64,000 nucleotides of DNA from Saprospiraceae bacterium UBA1994 (GTDB lineage Bacteria; Bacteroidota; Bacteroidia; Chitinophagales; Saprospiraceae). The stretch spans positions 1-64,000 of the forward strand of contig DDCY01000006.1 in the NCBI GenBank assembly GCA_002335865.1, given 5' to 3'. Below are positions 19,707 to 28,988 of this stretch, piece by piece. The number at the start of each line of letters is the position of its first letter. Within the stretch, counting starts at the first letter, position 1. A program made the position numbers and the translations under genes. The notes under the pieces were generated by a model. That model was given only the letters and a program-made list of their open reading frames with translations. It was not told the origin of the DNA and ran no database searches.

Positions 19707-22700
19707 CTATCGAATCACTGTGATATCTCCAGTGTATTGTAGTACTCTACCATCTAAGAAGTTGACCTCTGCAGTATAAACATATACCCCAGGATTGACA
19801 TATTGACCATTGTGTTTTCCGTCCCACCCATCTTGCTGTCCTATTTCAGGGATATATTCGTTTTCTATAGAAAATACACTATTGCCCCATCTGTCGTATA
19901 TAGAAAGATATGATATAGAAACAGCACCTGAGCCTATTACAAGGTTGAAATAGTCATTGGTGCCATCACCATTAGGCGTGAATATATTGGCAATGTATAC
20001 ATTTCTACTTATGTTCACTGTGATGAGAATATCATCCATTGCAGAACATCCATTTTCGTCGACGACTGTTACTGTATATAGTTGATCGAATTGCGTATTG
20101 GAAATTACATCTTCACAGTCTGCGTCTTTGCATTCTAGGCTATCCATAGGTGACCATGATACATCTGTTACAGGCAATGTAGAGTTTATGATCGGTGAGA
20201 TAATATCACTCGCACTTCCAAGATCTATTTCTTGATTTGGTCCGGCATCTACCATAATTTCATCTGGCTGATCGATAGTGATAGTGGTCTCCCAACTGCA
20301 AAAACCAGTGCTGTCAAAAACGGTGATCAGATGCTCATCAGCATATACTGCTACACAACTATCTATTGGAAATCTAAATCCATCAGGGGTTATCGTAAAT
20401 GTATAGTCATTACCGACTCCTCCAGTAACAGATTCTATACTTATACAGGTGAGCTCACCGAAACAATTGGGCTCTAAAATATCCCCTAATACAACCATGA
20501 CTGGTTCAGGTGCTACCAATGTATATGATGTTTCTGCTGTACAATTGTTATCGTCGGTTACAATTATATTGTATGTACCAGCACTAAGGCCTTTAGCTAG
20601 TTTATTAGTAGATACATTATCCGTCCACATATATGTGTATGGCTCAGTTCCGCCAGTAGTTTCTACAGCCAATTCTCCATTGTTTTCATTACAACTCACT
20701 TCTTGTAGAAGTAAAGAATCTATTTTAGTACTCAGAATCATAGGATTTAATAACTCTATAGATCGTGTGACGTTACAGCCATTGGCGTCCGTGATCATTA
20801 AATCGTATAGTCCAGCACAGAGGTTTATTCGCATCGAATTATTACTATTGTCGTCTAACCATGTATAGTTATAAGAGGCAGGATTACCACCTGTAGTTAC
20901 GATTTCGATTGTACCATCGCAATCTCCAAAACAACTTGGAGAATTAAATACACTGTTAACTATATCAATCGCAATAGAGTCTATATTCGGAATAGTAAAA
21001 AATACAGTATCCGAAGCACAGAAAAAGTCGGTTGCAATAACCCAATTTTCTCCTGCTGGAAAATTTGATTGGCTACTAGTTATTCCACTCACTCCATTCG
21101 TAGGATCGTTAGACCAAAAATAGGTATACGTGCTAGCCATTTCAGGACCACCATTTGCAGTTGCCGTGATAGATCCATTATTTGATCCGAAGCAATCGAC
21201 ACCCACGATATCTGTAAAATCTATTCCTATTGGGTTTTGTACTGAAAGCGTGAGGAAAGTATCTAGTTCACATTGGTTATTGTCTGTGATTGTGACATTA
21301 TATGTACCTTCTGTGACTCCACTGAGTACTTGTGACATACTTCCATCTTCCCAAAGATACTCAAAAGGTGAAGTTCCTTCAATATGGACGACACCTATAA
21401 CACCATTAGGTACACCAGGACATGTAGGTTCTGTAAAATTACCTTCTATAGTAATAGGTGATGTAACTGCAAGTATGACGGTATCTAATGCTGTGCAGCT
21501 ACCAGTAACATCTGTGGCAGTCACATAGTATACTCCAGATCCTAGATTAGACACAGTCTGCATATCTGATATAAATGTACCATCTGGAAGCTCCCAGTTA
21601 TATGTGAATATATCTCCACTTTTTATGACTACTTCTATAACACCGTTTTCGTCTTGTGGACAGTTGATGGCTTGTATTATATTAGAATTGATCTCTATAT
21701 CTTCACCATTAGGTAAGGCGAATGAAGCGATATCTGTACAACCATGGTTATCAGTCAATGTGACTTGATACATACCGCCTATGAGTCCATTACGATCTTC
21801 TGCTGTTGAAGGTCCATCAGACCACATAAATTCATATGGGCTTGTACCTCCTGTAGGCGTAAGTAGTATTACACCATCGTTACCTATACATCCAGGATTA
21901 ATTACATTATCAGTAAGAAGCACTAACTCTGTTGGCTCTTCTAAACAGAATGCATCAGATATCTCACATCCGTTAAATGATTCTATAACTGTTACAGTAT
22001 AGCATCCAGGACTGAGGTCAGGGAATGTTTGTTTTGTTGGAGTTCCAGCTCCTGCAATTAACATATTCATATCATCTCTTACGATGAATCCGAAGTTAGT
22101 ACTTCCTATGCCCTTAATGGTAACTGATCCATCATCAGCTCCAAAGCATGATATGTTTGTAACGTCAAGCTCTATAGATAGATCTACTCCTATGAATGGT
22201 ATGTCGATGAAGCTATCGACTTGACATAGTGGTATAGCAGCATCAATTACAGAGAAGTTGAAAATTCCAGTCTCTACATTATTGAGGAAAATTGTGTCTA
22301 TTGGTCCGATGTTTCCCGCATCTGTTTCGAATTTGTATTCTGGATTAGTTGGCATAGGTGGAAAAGGAGTTCCTCCTTCTGCCCATATTTTTACTACAGC
22401 GTCATTATTACCTTCGCAAGAGGCACTATCTAATAATTCAGCATGTAAGATTAACGGTTCAATGTATAATGTGGCAGATTCAGTTGCAGAACAGCCACTT
22501 AGATCAGTCACAGTTACAGTATATGTGCCACTGCCGAGATTATCTATATCTTGCGTAAATTGAAAGGTAGACCATTCGTAATTTGCTACTAATTCGTCTC
22601 CGAAGCTATTGGTAACTTTAGTTTCGATAAATCCCTTATCTCTATTGAAGCAATAAGGATCAGTGGCTTCAAGCGTTACCTGTATTGTTCCGATATCAGA

Positions 22701-23498
22701 AATAAAAATGTTTTGGTTAATTACTTCTCCTGAATTGTTGTCGGTCGCCGTTATGGTATAGTTGTTTGTAGAGAGTCCTTCCAATCTCACCCATTCGCTT
22801 TCTCCTATTGTACCCATGAATCCTCCAGGAATAACGGTATAATTATAACTACCAGATCCACCTGCTACATAGAATGATAAAGTACCGTCATCGTTTGCTG
22901 TGGATGCATTGCATCTAAATGCATTGATGATCATATCTGAACAGGAAATACCAACACTTCCTTCATTGACTATAATTTCTTGATTTTCGCAACTCACACC
23001 AGCTTCAGAGATCTGATATATCTCTAGTGGCAGAGGATCTGACGTGAAAATAACTGGACTATTCAGTCCACACGTCCCTACAATTTTAAAACATAGGGAG
23101 AAAAGTACATCTCCATTTGGTATTGTAACACCATCTGCTTCTGTAGAATTAGGATCGGTCCAAAAGACTCTTACTGTGCCATCATCGTCAGAGCAATTAA
23201 AAAATAGTTCAGTCTGGTCCAAGGGAGAGTTAGTTACATCTACAGGACAAATTATAGAAAGTAAATTGCTGTTATAATTAATAGAGAATTGCATGCCTTC
23301 TACTCTAATAAAATTATCAGCAGTCACATCTAAACATACAATATCGCCGAACTCGCCAGTTAAAGACCCAATATTAAGTTCAATAGGATTAAATCCATCA
23401 ATAGTTGGCTTAGCTGATATGTCTAGCGTTACACCCAATATTAGACAAATAGCCATTAAAGTTGATTGAATATTTATTTTCAAAAGCTGGTTATTCAT
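19707..23498 (-). CDS. Cohesin-like + SprB-repeat T9SS type B surface protein
   Basis: The 1263-residue protein has an N-terminal signal sequence (about 10-29). A cohesin-like beta-sandwich spans about 38-185 (DIVCLDVTADNFIRVEGMQF, INYNSNLLSI, GVTIPNGDVLFSLCFKIVG), the pattern seen in type I/II cohesins. From about 200 to 1130 come SprB-like repeats carrying motifs such as GSYNYTVIPGG, GTYTVTVTD and TGGTSPYEFMWSDG, each paired with Cys. A type B sorting domain fills 1167-1263 (IFTPNGDGTNDYF, IYDRWGNSVF, DGWDGKHNG). SprB-type proteins act in adhesion and gliding in Flavobacteria; gliding itself is not shown here. The cohesin could bind a dockerin such as that of the giant protein at the window start. 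A TACCTTTG box lies upstream at 23610-23617. Confidence 0.88.
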   Translation of the reverse strand: MNNQLLKINIQSTLMAICLILGVTLDISAKPTIDGFNPIELNIGSLTGEFGDIVCLDVTADNFIRVEGMQFSINYNSNLLSIICPVDVTNSPLDQTELFFNCSDDDGTVRVFWTDPNSTEADGVTIPNGDVLFSLCFKIVGTCGLNSPVIFTSDPLPLEIYQISEAGVSCENQEIIVNEGSVGISCSDMIINAFRCNASTANDDGTLSFYVAGGSGSYNYTVIPGGFMGTIGESEWVRLEGLSTNNYTITATDNNSGEVINQNIFISDIGTIQVTLEATDPYCFNRDKGFIETKVTNSFGDELVANYEWSTFQFTQDIDNLGSGTYTVTVTDLSGCSATESATLYIEPLILHAELLDSASCEGNNDAVVKIWAEGGTPFPPMPTNPEYKFETDAGNIGPIDTIFLNNVETGIFNFSVIDAAIPLCQVDSFIDIPFIGVDLSIELDVTNISCFGADDGSVTIKGIGSTNFGFIVRDDMNMLIAGAGTPTKQTFPDLSPGCYTVTVIESFNGCEISDAFCLEEPTELVLLTDNVINPGCIGNDGVILLTPTGGTSPYEFMWSDGPSTAEDRNGLIGGMYQVTLTDNHGCTDIASFALPNGEDIEINSNIIQAINCPQDENGVIEVVIKSGDIFTYNWELPDGTFISDMQTVSNLGSGVYYVTATDVTGSCTALDTVILAVTSPITIEGNFTEPTCPGVPNGVIGVVHIEGTSPFEYLWEDGSMSQVLSGVTEGTYNVTITDNNQCELDTFLTLSVQNPIGIDFTDIVGVDCFGSNNGSITATANGGPEMASTYTYFWSNDPTNGVSGITSSQSNFPAGENWVIATDFFCASDTVFFTIPNIDSIAIDIVNSVFNSPSCFGDCDGTIEIVTTGGNPASYNYTWLDDNSNNSMRINLCAGLYDLMITDANGCNVTRSIELLNPMILSTKIDSLLLQEVSCNENNGELAVETTGGTEPYTYMWTDNVSTNKLAKGLSAGTYNIIVTDDNNCTAETSYTLVAPEPVMVVLGDILEPNCFGELTCISIESVTGGVGNDYTFTITPDGFRFPIDSCVAVYADEHLITVFDSTGFCSWETTITIDQPDEIMVDAGPNQEIDLGSASDIISPIINSTLPVTDVSWSPMDSLECKDADCEDVISNTQFDQLYTVTVVDENGCSAMDDILITVNISRNVYIANIFTPNGDGTNDYFNLVIGSGAVSISYLSIYDRWGNSVFSIENEYIPEIGQQDGWDGKHNGQYVNPGVYVYTAEVNFLDGRVLQYTGDITVIR

Positions 23499-24014
23499 AA
23501 ATTTATTCTAAGCTCCAATATAGCTTTTTTACATTCGTGTAATAACACCTTATTTTACGGTGTGTTAGAGTAAAAATTCTTTGTAATTTACTTCATCGGT
23601 CAATGGTCGCAAAGGTATAATATATATGTGATTCTTCTTATATGTTTATTATAATCTTATTCCACTTTAATAAACCTTAATTGTAACGTTCAAAATATTA
23701 GTGCGAGTATATCAAAACTGACTAGTTTATTGTTATTAATAAAAAATCGATTATGCTTTCCAGCTCCATACAGAGTATAGATAGAGCTGAGGTTTATTTT
23801 GTTACATTATCAATGTAGAATAGCCTTTCGTTTGTTGAATAAAAGACGAAAGTCAAGCATACAACTAACAATAAAGCGAATGGAAATTGTTTTATTAATT
23901 TAATGATTGTTGCGGCATTTAGGCTACTTAAATGCCTAATTATTTTGGTGTTTCGTTGTCACTCGATGGAACAAACTAAAAGAATTAATGACATTTATTT
24001 ACTAATAAACGGTA
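23499..24014. other. Intergenic region between cohesin-like gene and hutI
   Basis: About 515 AT-rich bases. It holds the probable promoter of the minus-strand cohesin-like gene (23610-23617). The 23903-24103 plus-strand frame overlaps the hutI 3' end and looks like a shadow. No RNA gene or clear terminator for hutI was seen. Confidence 0.5.
23610..23617 (-). promoter_or_regulatory. Putative -7 box (TACCTTTG) of the cohesin-like gene
   Basis: The minus-strand sequence TACCTTTG fits TAnnTTTG and lies about 112 bases before the ATG at 23498. No good -33 TTTG is present at the usual spacing. Confidence 0.35.
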
Positions 24015-25247
24015 TTACATTACTTTTCCTCTTACCAAGACTTTTTCTATGTGATTGGTGCCAAACATATATGGTATATAAGTTAGGTTTGGAATGTTTT
24101 TAGTGATAATTAGATTGGCCAGTTTCCCCTTCGTGATGCTTCCTACTTCATCTTCTAGTTGCATTGCGTAAGCACCGTTGATAGTCACTGCGTTGAATGC
24201 TTCTTCCGGTGTCAACTTCATCTTAGTGCAAGCCAGTGAAAGTAAGAATGGTATATTTCCGGAAGGCGACGATCCAGGATTGAAATCTGTAGCTAGGGTG
24301 ATGCCTAGGCCAGCTTCAATCATTTTTCTTGCTGGCGCGTAAGGTATATTAATATAATAAGAGCAAGAGGGTAGTAGCGTAGGGATTGTATTACTTTGTA
24401 GTAGTGCTTCTATCTCAGTATCTCCCATGACCTCTAGATGGTCTACAGAAATAGCATTATTAGCGATACCTACTTGTACTGCTCCAGAGTTAGACAGTTG
24501 ATTGGCATGAATTTTTGGTGGTATACCGTATTTTGCGGCAGCCTTAAGTATTCGATCCGTCTCATCTACTGTGAAGAATCCTTTTTCACAAAATACATCG
24601 CAGTAATCAGCTAATTTTTCTTCTGCTATTTTGGGTAGCATCTTATTGATTATGAGATTGATATAGTCCTCTCTTCTTTTTTTGTATTCTGTTGGTATAG
24701 CATGCGCTCCCAAGAAGGTAGATTTGATAGATATAGGGCTGTAGGCGGATAATCGTCGTATTACTCTTAGCATTTTGACTTCACTCTCTAAGGACAAGCC
24801 ATACCCAGATTTGATTTCTATCGCGCCAGTTCCAAATTGTGTTACTTCTTCTAGTCGACCTTTTGCCATCTCATATAGATCGTCTTCTGAGCAGTCTTTG
24901 AGTTTGCGCGCAGAGTTGAGTATACCTCCGCCTGCAGCGGCAATGTCTTCATAAGACATCCCTTTGATTTTCATTTCAAATTCTTTCTCTCTAGTAGTAG
25001 CAAACACGATATGAGTATGGCTATCGCACCATGCAGGTAATACTAGACTATCAGTAGCATCTATAACCTGATCCATATTATCTGGACAGTCTACCATGCT
25101 TCCATAATCAGATATTCTTTCGTCTTCTATTAGGATATATCCATTGGCGAGCATCTCTACATTAGAAAGAGCCTCAGCTTTTTTATAAGTTTGAGGCCCT
25201 TCGATTATTCCTATAATATTCTTTATGTTCTTGATCAGTGTGCGCAT
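24015..25247 (-). CDS. hutI: Imidazolonepropionase
   Basis: This amidohydrolase opens imidazolone-5-propionate to N-formimino-glutamate, the third step of histidine degradation. The 410-residue length is normal. The metal-binding HTH motif is in PAWCDSHTHIVFA near residues 73-85, the substrate-loop motif AAAGGGILNSAR follows, and later ligands lie in KIHANQLSN and LATDFNPGSS. Neighbouring hutH, hutU and hutG genes are absent, so the rest of the pathway must lie elsewhere. It lies 41 bases after the thioredoxin-SPOR gene on the same strand but has its own TATCTTTG box at 25275-25282. Confidence 0.95.
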   Translation of the reverse strand: MRTLIKNIKNIIGIIEGPQTYKKAEALSNVEMLANGYILIEDERISDYGSMVDCPDNMDQVIDATDSLVLPAWCDSHTHIVFATTREKEFEMKIKGMSYEDIAAAGGGILNSARKLKDCSEDDLYEMAKGRLEEVTQFGTGAIEIKSGYGLSLESEVKMLRVIRRLSAYSPISIKSTFLGAHAIPTEYKKRREDYINLIINKMLPKIAEEKLADYCDVFCEKGFFTVDETDRILKAAAKYGIPPKIHANQLSNSGAVQVGIANNAISVDHLEVMGDTEIEALLQSNTIPTLLPSCSYYINIPYAPARKMIEAGLGITLATDFNPGSSPSGNIPFLLSLACTKMKLTPEEAFNAVTINGAYAMQLEDEVGSITKGKLANLIITKNIPNLTYIPYMFGTNHIEKVLVRGKVM

Positions 25248-25274
25248 TAGAAATAATATTGTGCTAGTCCTTTA

Positions 25275-25282
25275 CAAAGATA
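25275..25282 (-). promoter_or_regulatory. Putative -7 box (TATCTTTG) of hutI
   Basis: TATCTTTG on the minus strand, an exact TAnnTTTG match, lies 28 bases before the hutI start and in the gap after the preceding gene. No convincing -33 element is at the right distance. Confidence 0.4.
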
Positions 25283-25288
25283 ATTATA

Positions 25289-26086
25289 CTAATTCACTAT
25301 TCCCTTGATATCAAATTCTTCTGCCAATATCTCTCTAAAACTTTCAGCTTCTTCCAATGTAGCAAACTGTCCGAGCTTTACTCTGAAAAGTACTTTGTCA
25401 CCTTTATAATCATTGATCACAACCACACCTTCAAGAAATAACTCTCTCAAATGTGCAGCCATCTTAGTAGCTCCAGCGTAAGTTTCGTATACACCAGTCT
25501 GAACTCTAAATACTGTTTTATTACTGTCTTTGAAATTGATGTATTCTGCGTACGTCATCGAAGAGTTGTCATCCTCAGCTTCGTAAGTACATTGCTTTCC
25601 TGTTGGGGAAGCATTTAATCCATTGACGATTATTCGTTTGTTACCTACAGAATTTTGTCTATTTAATAATTGGACGAGATCAGCGGAAGCTAGCGTTTCT
25701 TCTATCCTGTCTACCACTTGACCTTTACTATTAAGGATGAGAATAGAAGGAAGATATCGAATTTCATATTGCTTTTTCATTTCAAAACCTTCCTCTTCAT
25801 CAATATTCATCTTTACAGCGATAAAATTATTGTTAAGTAACTCTACTACGGTTTTGTCTTTGAATGTAGTCTCATTCATCCAATTACATGGTGTACACCA
25901 TCTAGCATAGAAGTTTACGAAGACTAATTTTCCTTCGGTGCTAGCACTATGCTTCGCATCTTCTATGTTTGAATTAAGAAAATTAACATCGCCATCACCA
26001 ACACTTGCAATAGCAACTGTGAGAGAGGTGAAAAGTAACAACAATAACACTACGGCTCTTTTTACGGTTTCTAGATTAGAATTCAT
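25289..26086 (-). CDS. Thioredoxin-fold protein with C-terminal SPOR domain
   Basis: The 265-residue protein has a signal peptide or signal anchor (about 10-28), then a thioredoxin-like domain (about 33-145) with FVNFYARWCTPCNWM; the CxxC cysteines are C64 and C67, and the cis-Pro region is YLPSILILNS. A SPOR-type peptidoglycan-binding domain fills about 190-265 (FRVQTGVYETYAGATKMAAHL, split here as two strands with KVLFRVKLGQFATLEEAESF). Known roles of the parts: periplasmic thiol redox work, and binding of denuded septal glycan by SPOR. The combination suggests a redox protein held at the division site or wall, which is inference. The next gene downstream is hutI, probably unrelated. Confidence 0.88.
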   Translation of the reverse strand: MNSNLETVKRAVVLLLLLFTSLTVAIASVGDGDVNFLNSNIEDAKHSASTEGKLVFVNFYARWCTPCNWMNETTFKDKTVVELLNNNFIAVKMNIDEEEGFEMKKQYEIRYLPSILILNSKGQVVDRIEETLASADLVQLLNRQNSVGNKRIIVNGLNASPTGKQCTYEAEDDNSSMTYAEYINFKDSNKTVFRVQTGVYETYAGATKMAAHLRELFLEGVVVINDYKGDKVLFRVKLGQFATLEEAESFREILAEEFDIKGIVN

Positions 26087-26641
26087 GATCTTTACAATTT
26101 ATGGCTTGGTGATAGTATATTTTGTATTCATTCCAACGTAAATTCAATGTTGTAGAAACAACTATGGAATATTATTTCAAGATTAGTTAAGTAACAATCG
26201 GAGACATTTCCGAATTCACAAAAAAAAACAAAACTTAGGTGGACGCGAATTAAATTTTTGACAATTTTCATCACATTAATTAACATAGATGTTAATTGCA
26301 AATTGTATACCAAGAGAGTCATATAAATGGACAGTAAGTATTGCTTTTAAGCACCAATGCTATTTTATTTTATACGTAAATTGTTACAAAAGAACATTTT
26401 ACGTCTTAAATATTTATTTAATGTGTATTCTGATTTTTTTTAAAATTTAATTAGAATAAATGAAAAAAATGTTTTTTGATTCTGCATTGAGAAGTTGCCA
26501 GACAAATTTGGTAGAAATAAATTTTAATAGTATTTGACAACTCACGACCAAATATTAACTTCACCGTTTGTATTTATTGGTGTAATTATATTAACGCACT
26601 GAGTGAATACCGCTAGTAAGAAAATCAAAAGCAAAATAATC
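26087..26641. other. Divergent intergenic region between thioredoxin-SPOR gene and fabH
   Basis: About 555 very AT-rich bases that must hold two divergent promoters. It contains a near-perfect dyad at 26278-26297 (AATTAACAT-AG-ATGTTAATT), flanked by the outer pair CAATTT and AAATTG, and a run of nine A at 26220-26228. No gene is supported; the 26128-26322 minus frame lacks protein-like composition. Confidence 0.5.
26278..26297. promoter_or_regulatory. Perfect 9-bp dyad, operator-like
   Basis: AATTAACAT and ATGTTAATT flank a 2-base spacer, giving a 20-bp symmetric site. It lacks a T-tract so a terminator is unlikely; a dimeric repressor site is the alternative. It is 192 bases upstream of the thioredoxin-SPOR start and 345 upstream of fabH. 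Confidence 0.35.
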
Positions 26642-27637
26642 ATGAAGTTACGAAGGGCAGCGATAACAGGGATAGCAGGATATACACCAGATACAGTGCT
26701 TACAAATGCAGATTTGGAGAAAATGGTTGATACAAACGATGAATGGATTGTATCGCGTACGGGTATAAAACAACGACATATACTCAAAGAGCCCGGAAAG
26801 GCGACTAGTGACATGGGAGCTGAGGCGGTAAAAATACTTCTAGAGAAAACGAATACTGATCCAGCAGACGTGGAACTATTGATATGTGCTACTGTGACTG
26901 GGGATATGATATTTCCTGATACAGCCAATACCATTTGTGATAAGGTAGGTATCAAAAATGCGTATGGATTTGATGTGAATGCCGCTTGTTCTGGATTTCT
27001 ATTTTCGTTGACAACAGCTAGTAAATTTATTGAGACAGGAGTGCATAAAAAAATAATAGTAGTAGGTGCAGATATGATGTCAAGTATAGTGGACTATAAA
27101 GATAGGACCACTTGTATAATTTTTGGTGATGGTGCAGGAGCAGTTATGCTTGAGCCGAGCGAAGATGATTTTGGCATACAAGATAGTTTATTAAAAGCTG
27201 ATGGTTCTGGTCGTCAGTACCTGCATATGAAAGCAGGAGGATCGCTGCATCCGGCTACTTTAGAAACAGTTACGGCTAGGGAGCACTTTGCTTATCAGGA
27301 GGGTAGAACTGTATTCAAACATGCTGTGAGTGGTATGGTAGATACTATGAAAGAAGTAATGGAGCGCAACGGTCTCACAAGAGACGATATCAATTGGGTA
27401 GTACCACATCAAGCCAATCAACGTATTATAGAATACGTAGGAAATATGTTTGACTTTCCAGTAGAGAAAGTAATGAACAATATAGCTATGTATGGTAATA
27501 CCACTTCAGCGACTATTCCATTAGCGATCAGAGACTATGAGTCTCAGCTCAAAAAAGGAGACAACCTACTATTAACGGCCTTTGGTGGCGGATTTACTTG
27601 GGGAACTACGTTCATTAAATGGGCTTACAATGGGTAG
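26642..27637 (+). CDS. fabH: Beta-ketoacyl-ACP synthase III
   Basis: FabH condenses acetyl-CoA (or a branched acyl-CoA) with malonyl-ACP to start fatty acid synthesis. The 331-residue form from ATG 26642 (MKLRRAAITGIAGYTPD) fits the family; a GTG at 26603 would add 13 lysine-rich residues unlike FabH. The catalytic triad is C116 (DVNAACSGFLF), H256 (VPHQANQR) and N286 (MYGNTTSATIP). It heads a co-directional set fabH-efp-accB-accC. Branched-chain starter preference is common in this phylum but cannot be read here. plsX and rpmF, often its neighbours, are missing. Confidence 0.97.
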   Translation: MKLRRAAITGIAGYTPDTVLTNADLEKMVDTNDEWIVSRTGIKQRHILKEPGKATSDMGAEAVKILLEKTNTDPADVELLICATVTGDMIFPDTANTICDKVGIKNAYGFDVNAACSGFLFSLTTASKFIETGVHKKIIVVGADMMSSIVDYKDRTTCIIFGDGAGAVMLEPSEDDFGIQDSLLKADGSGRQYLHMKAGGSLHPATLETVTAREHFAYQEGRTVFKHAVSGMVDTMKEVMERNGLTRDDINWVVPHQANQRIIEYVGNMFDFPVEKVMNNIAMYGNTTSATIPLAIRDYESQLKKGDNLLLTAFGGGFTWGTTFIKWAYNG

Positions 27638-27732
27638 TAATAATTATGCTTACATGACCTAATATTAATAGCTATTGACATAGCTACGGCTTTAATAAAT
27701 TGACATAGTAAGGTATGCCGTCATTATTATTT

Positions 27733-27740
27733 TATTTTTG
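27733..27740 (+). promoter_or_regulatory. Putative -7 box (TATTTTTG) for efp-accBC
   Basis: TATTTTTG matches TAnnTTTG about 58 bases before the efp start, in the 160-base gap after fabH. The nearest TTG (27700-27702) is too far upstream for a normal -33 element. Confidence 0.3.
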
Positions 27741-27797
27741 CGATAGCATATTCATTTGGATCTAGCAGTTGTTAACATTTTTTAAAAGAAAAAATCA

Positions 27798-28364
27798 ATG
27801 GGTTCTACTACAGATATTAAAAATGGTCTTTGTTTCAGATATAACCATGATATATTTAAGGTCACTGAATTTCTGCATGTTAAACCAGGGAAGGGACCTG
27901 CATTCGTGCGTACAAAGATGAAGAGTCTCACTACTGGAAAAGTATTAGACAATACTTTTCCATCAGGTCACAAGATCGATATAGTAAGAGTTGAAAACCG
28001 TAAATACCAGTACCTCTACAACGATGATATGGGATATCACTTCATGAACAATCAGACTTACGAGCAAGTAAATATTGACAAGGCACTGATTGATAGACCA
28101 GAGTTACTTAAAGAAAGCGCTATTGTAGATATTATTTTTGATAGTGAGAATGAAGTTCCTTTAATAATGGAGATGCCACAGCATATCGTGCTTAAAGTGA
28201 CATATACAGAGCCAGGCGTCAGAGGAGATACGGCAACTAATGTAACTAAGCCTGCTACAGTAGAAACAGGGGCAGAAATCAAAGTGCCTCTCTTTATCAA
28301 CGAAGGGGATAATGTTAAAATAGATACTCGTACAGGTTCGTACCTAGAGCGAGTTAGATCATAA
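27798..28364 (+). CDS. efp: Elongation factor P
   Basis: EF-P binds ribosomes stalled on polyproline and promotes peptide bond formation. The 188-residue length and three beta-barrel domains are normal. The tip loop reads HVKPGKGPAFVRT, with K32 at the position that is post-translationally modified in other bacteria. No modification enzyme (epmA/B, ymfI or earP type) is encoded nearby. The C-terminal GDNVKIDTRTGSYLERV segment is the family signature. It lies 160 bases after fabH and 60 bases before accB, a conserved efp-accB-accC order in bacteria. Confidence 0.98.
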   Translation: MGSTTDIKNGLCFRYNHDIFKVTEFLHVKPGKGPAFVRTKMKSLTTGKVLDNTFPSGHKIDIVRVENRKYQYLYNDDMGYHFMNNQTYEQVNIDKALIDRPELLKESAIVDIIFDSENEVPLIMEMPQHIVLKVTYTEPGVRGDTATNVTKPATVETGAEIKVPLFINEGDNVKIDTRTGSYLERVRS

Positions 28365-28424
28365 GAAAGTAAAAAAACGTATTTTCGGATTGCTCATTAA
28401 GAAATAAAAGAAAAGATCAACCAA

Positions 28425-28910
28425 ATGGATCCAAAACAATTAAACGAATTACTCAGACTGATTAAGAAGCTTGATTTCGCTGAGTTTAAGATGGCTGAAG
28501 GAGATTTCTCTATGACAGTGAGATCAGAATATAAGCCAGGACATATACCTGCTCCACAGATTGTATCTATGGCAGCACCTGCTGCTCCATTAGCTGCGCC
28601 AGTTGCAGCTGCTCTACCAGTGACAGATGTATCTGCAGTTACCGAAGCAGAAGAGTCAACGGGAAACCTACTTGAGATTAGATCTCCAATCGTAGGGACA
28701 TTCTACAGAGCAGCATCGCCAGATAAACCACCTTATGTGAAGGTGGGAGATAGCATAGCAGCAGGTGATGTTGTTTGCATAGTAGAGGCTATGAAACTAT
28801 TTAATGAGATAGAAAGTGAAGTATCTGGTAAGATTGTAAAAGTCTTAATAGAAGAAGCTAAGCCAGTAGAGTACGATCAAGTATTGTATCTAGTAGATCC
28901 AAACGCCTAA
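28425..28910 (+). CDS. accB: Biotin carboxyl carrier protein of acetyl-CoA carboxylase
   Basis: BCCP carries carboxybiotin between AccC and the carboxyltransferase. The 161-residue protein has an N-terminal helical domain, an Ala/Pro-rich flexible linker (about 43-70), and a C-terminal biotinyl domain; the biotinylated lysine is K124 in VEAMKLFNEIE. It is followed 78 bases later by accC, and the two are certainly cotranscribed. accA and accD are not in the window. Confidence 0.97.
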   Translation: MDPKQLNELLRLIKKLDFAEFKMAEGDFSMTVRSEYKPGHIPAPQIVSMAAPAAPLAAPVAAALPVTDVSAVTEAEESTGNLLEIRSPIVGTFYRAASPDKPPYVKVGDSIAAGDVVCIVEAMKLFNEIESEVSGKIVKVLIEEAKPVEYDQVLYLVDPNA

Positions 28911-28988
28911 TTCTCTAGGCTCATTTTATCAATAGATGAATTTTGCTGTGGATAGAATCTGCTTCAATATTCTGATAATAAGGCAATT

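Noticed and set aside
24015..24103. Plus-strand frame 23903-24103 over the hutI end
   Set aside because: Overlaps the hutI C-terminus and has no family match; a shadow frame.
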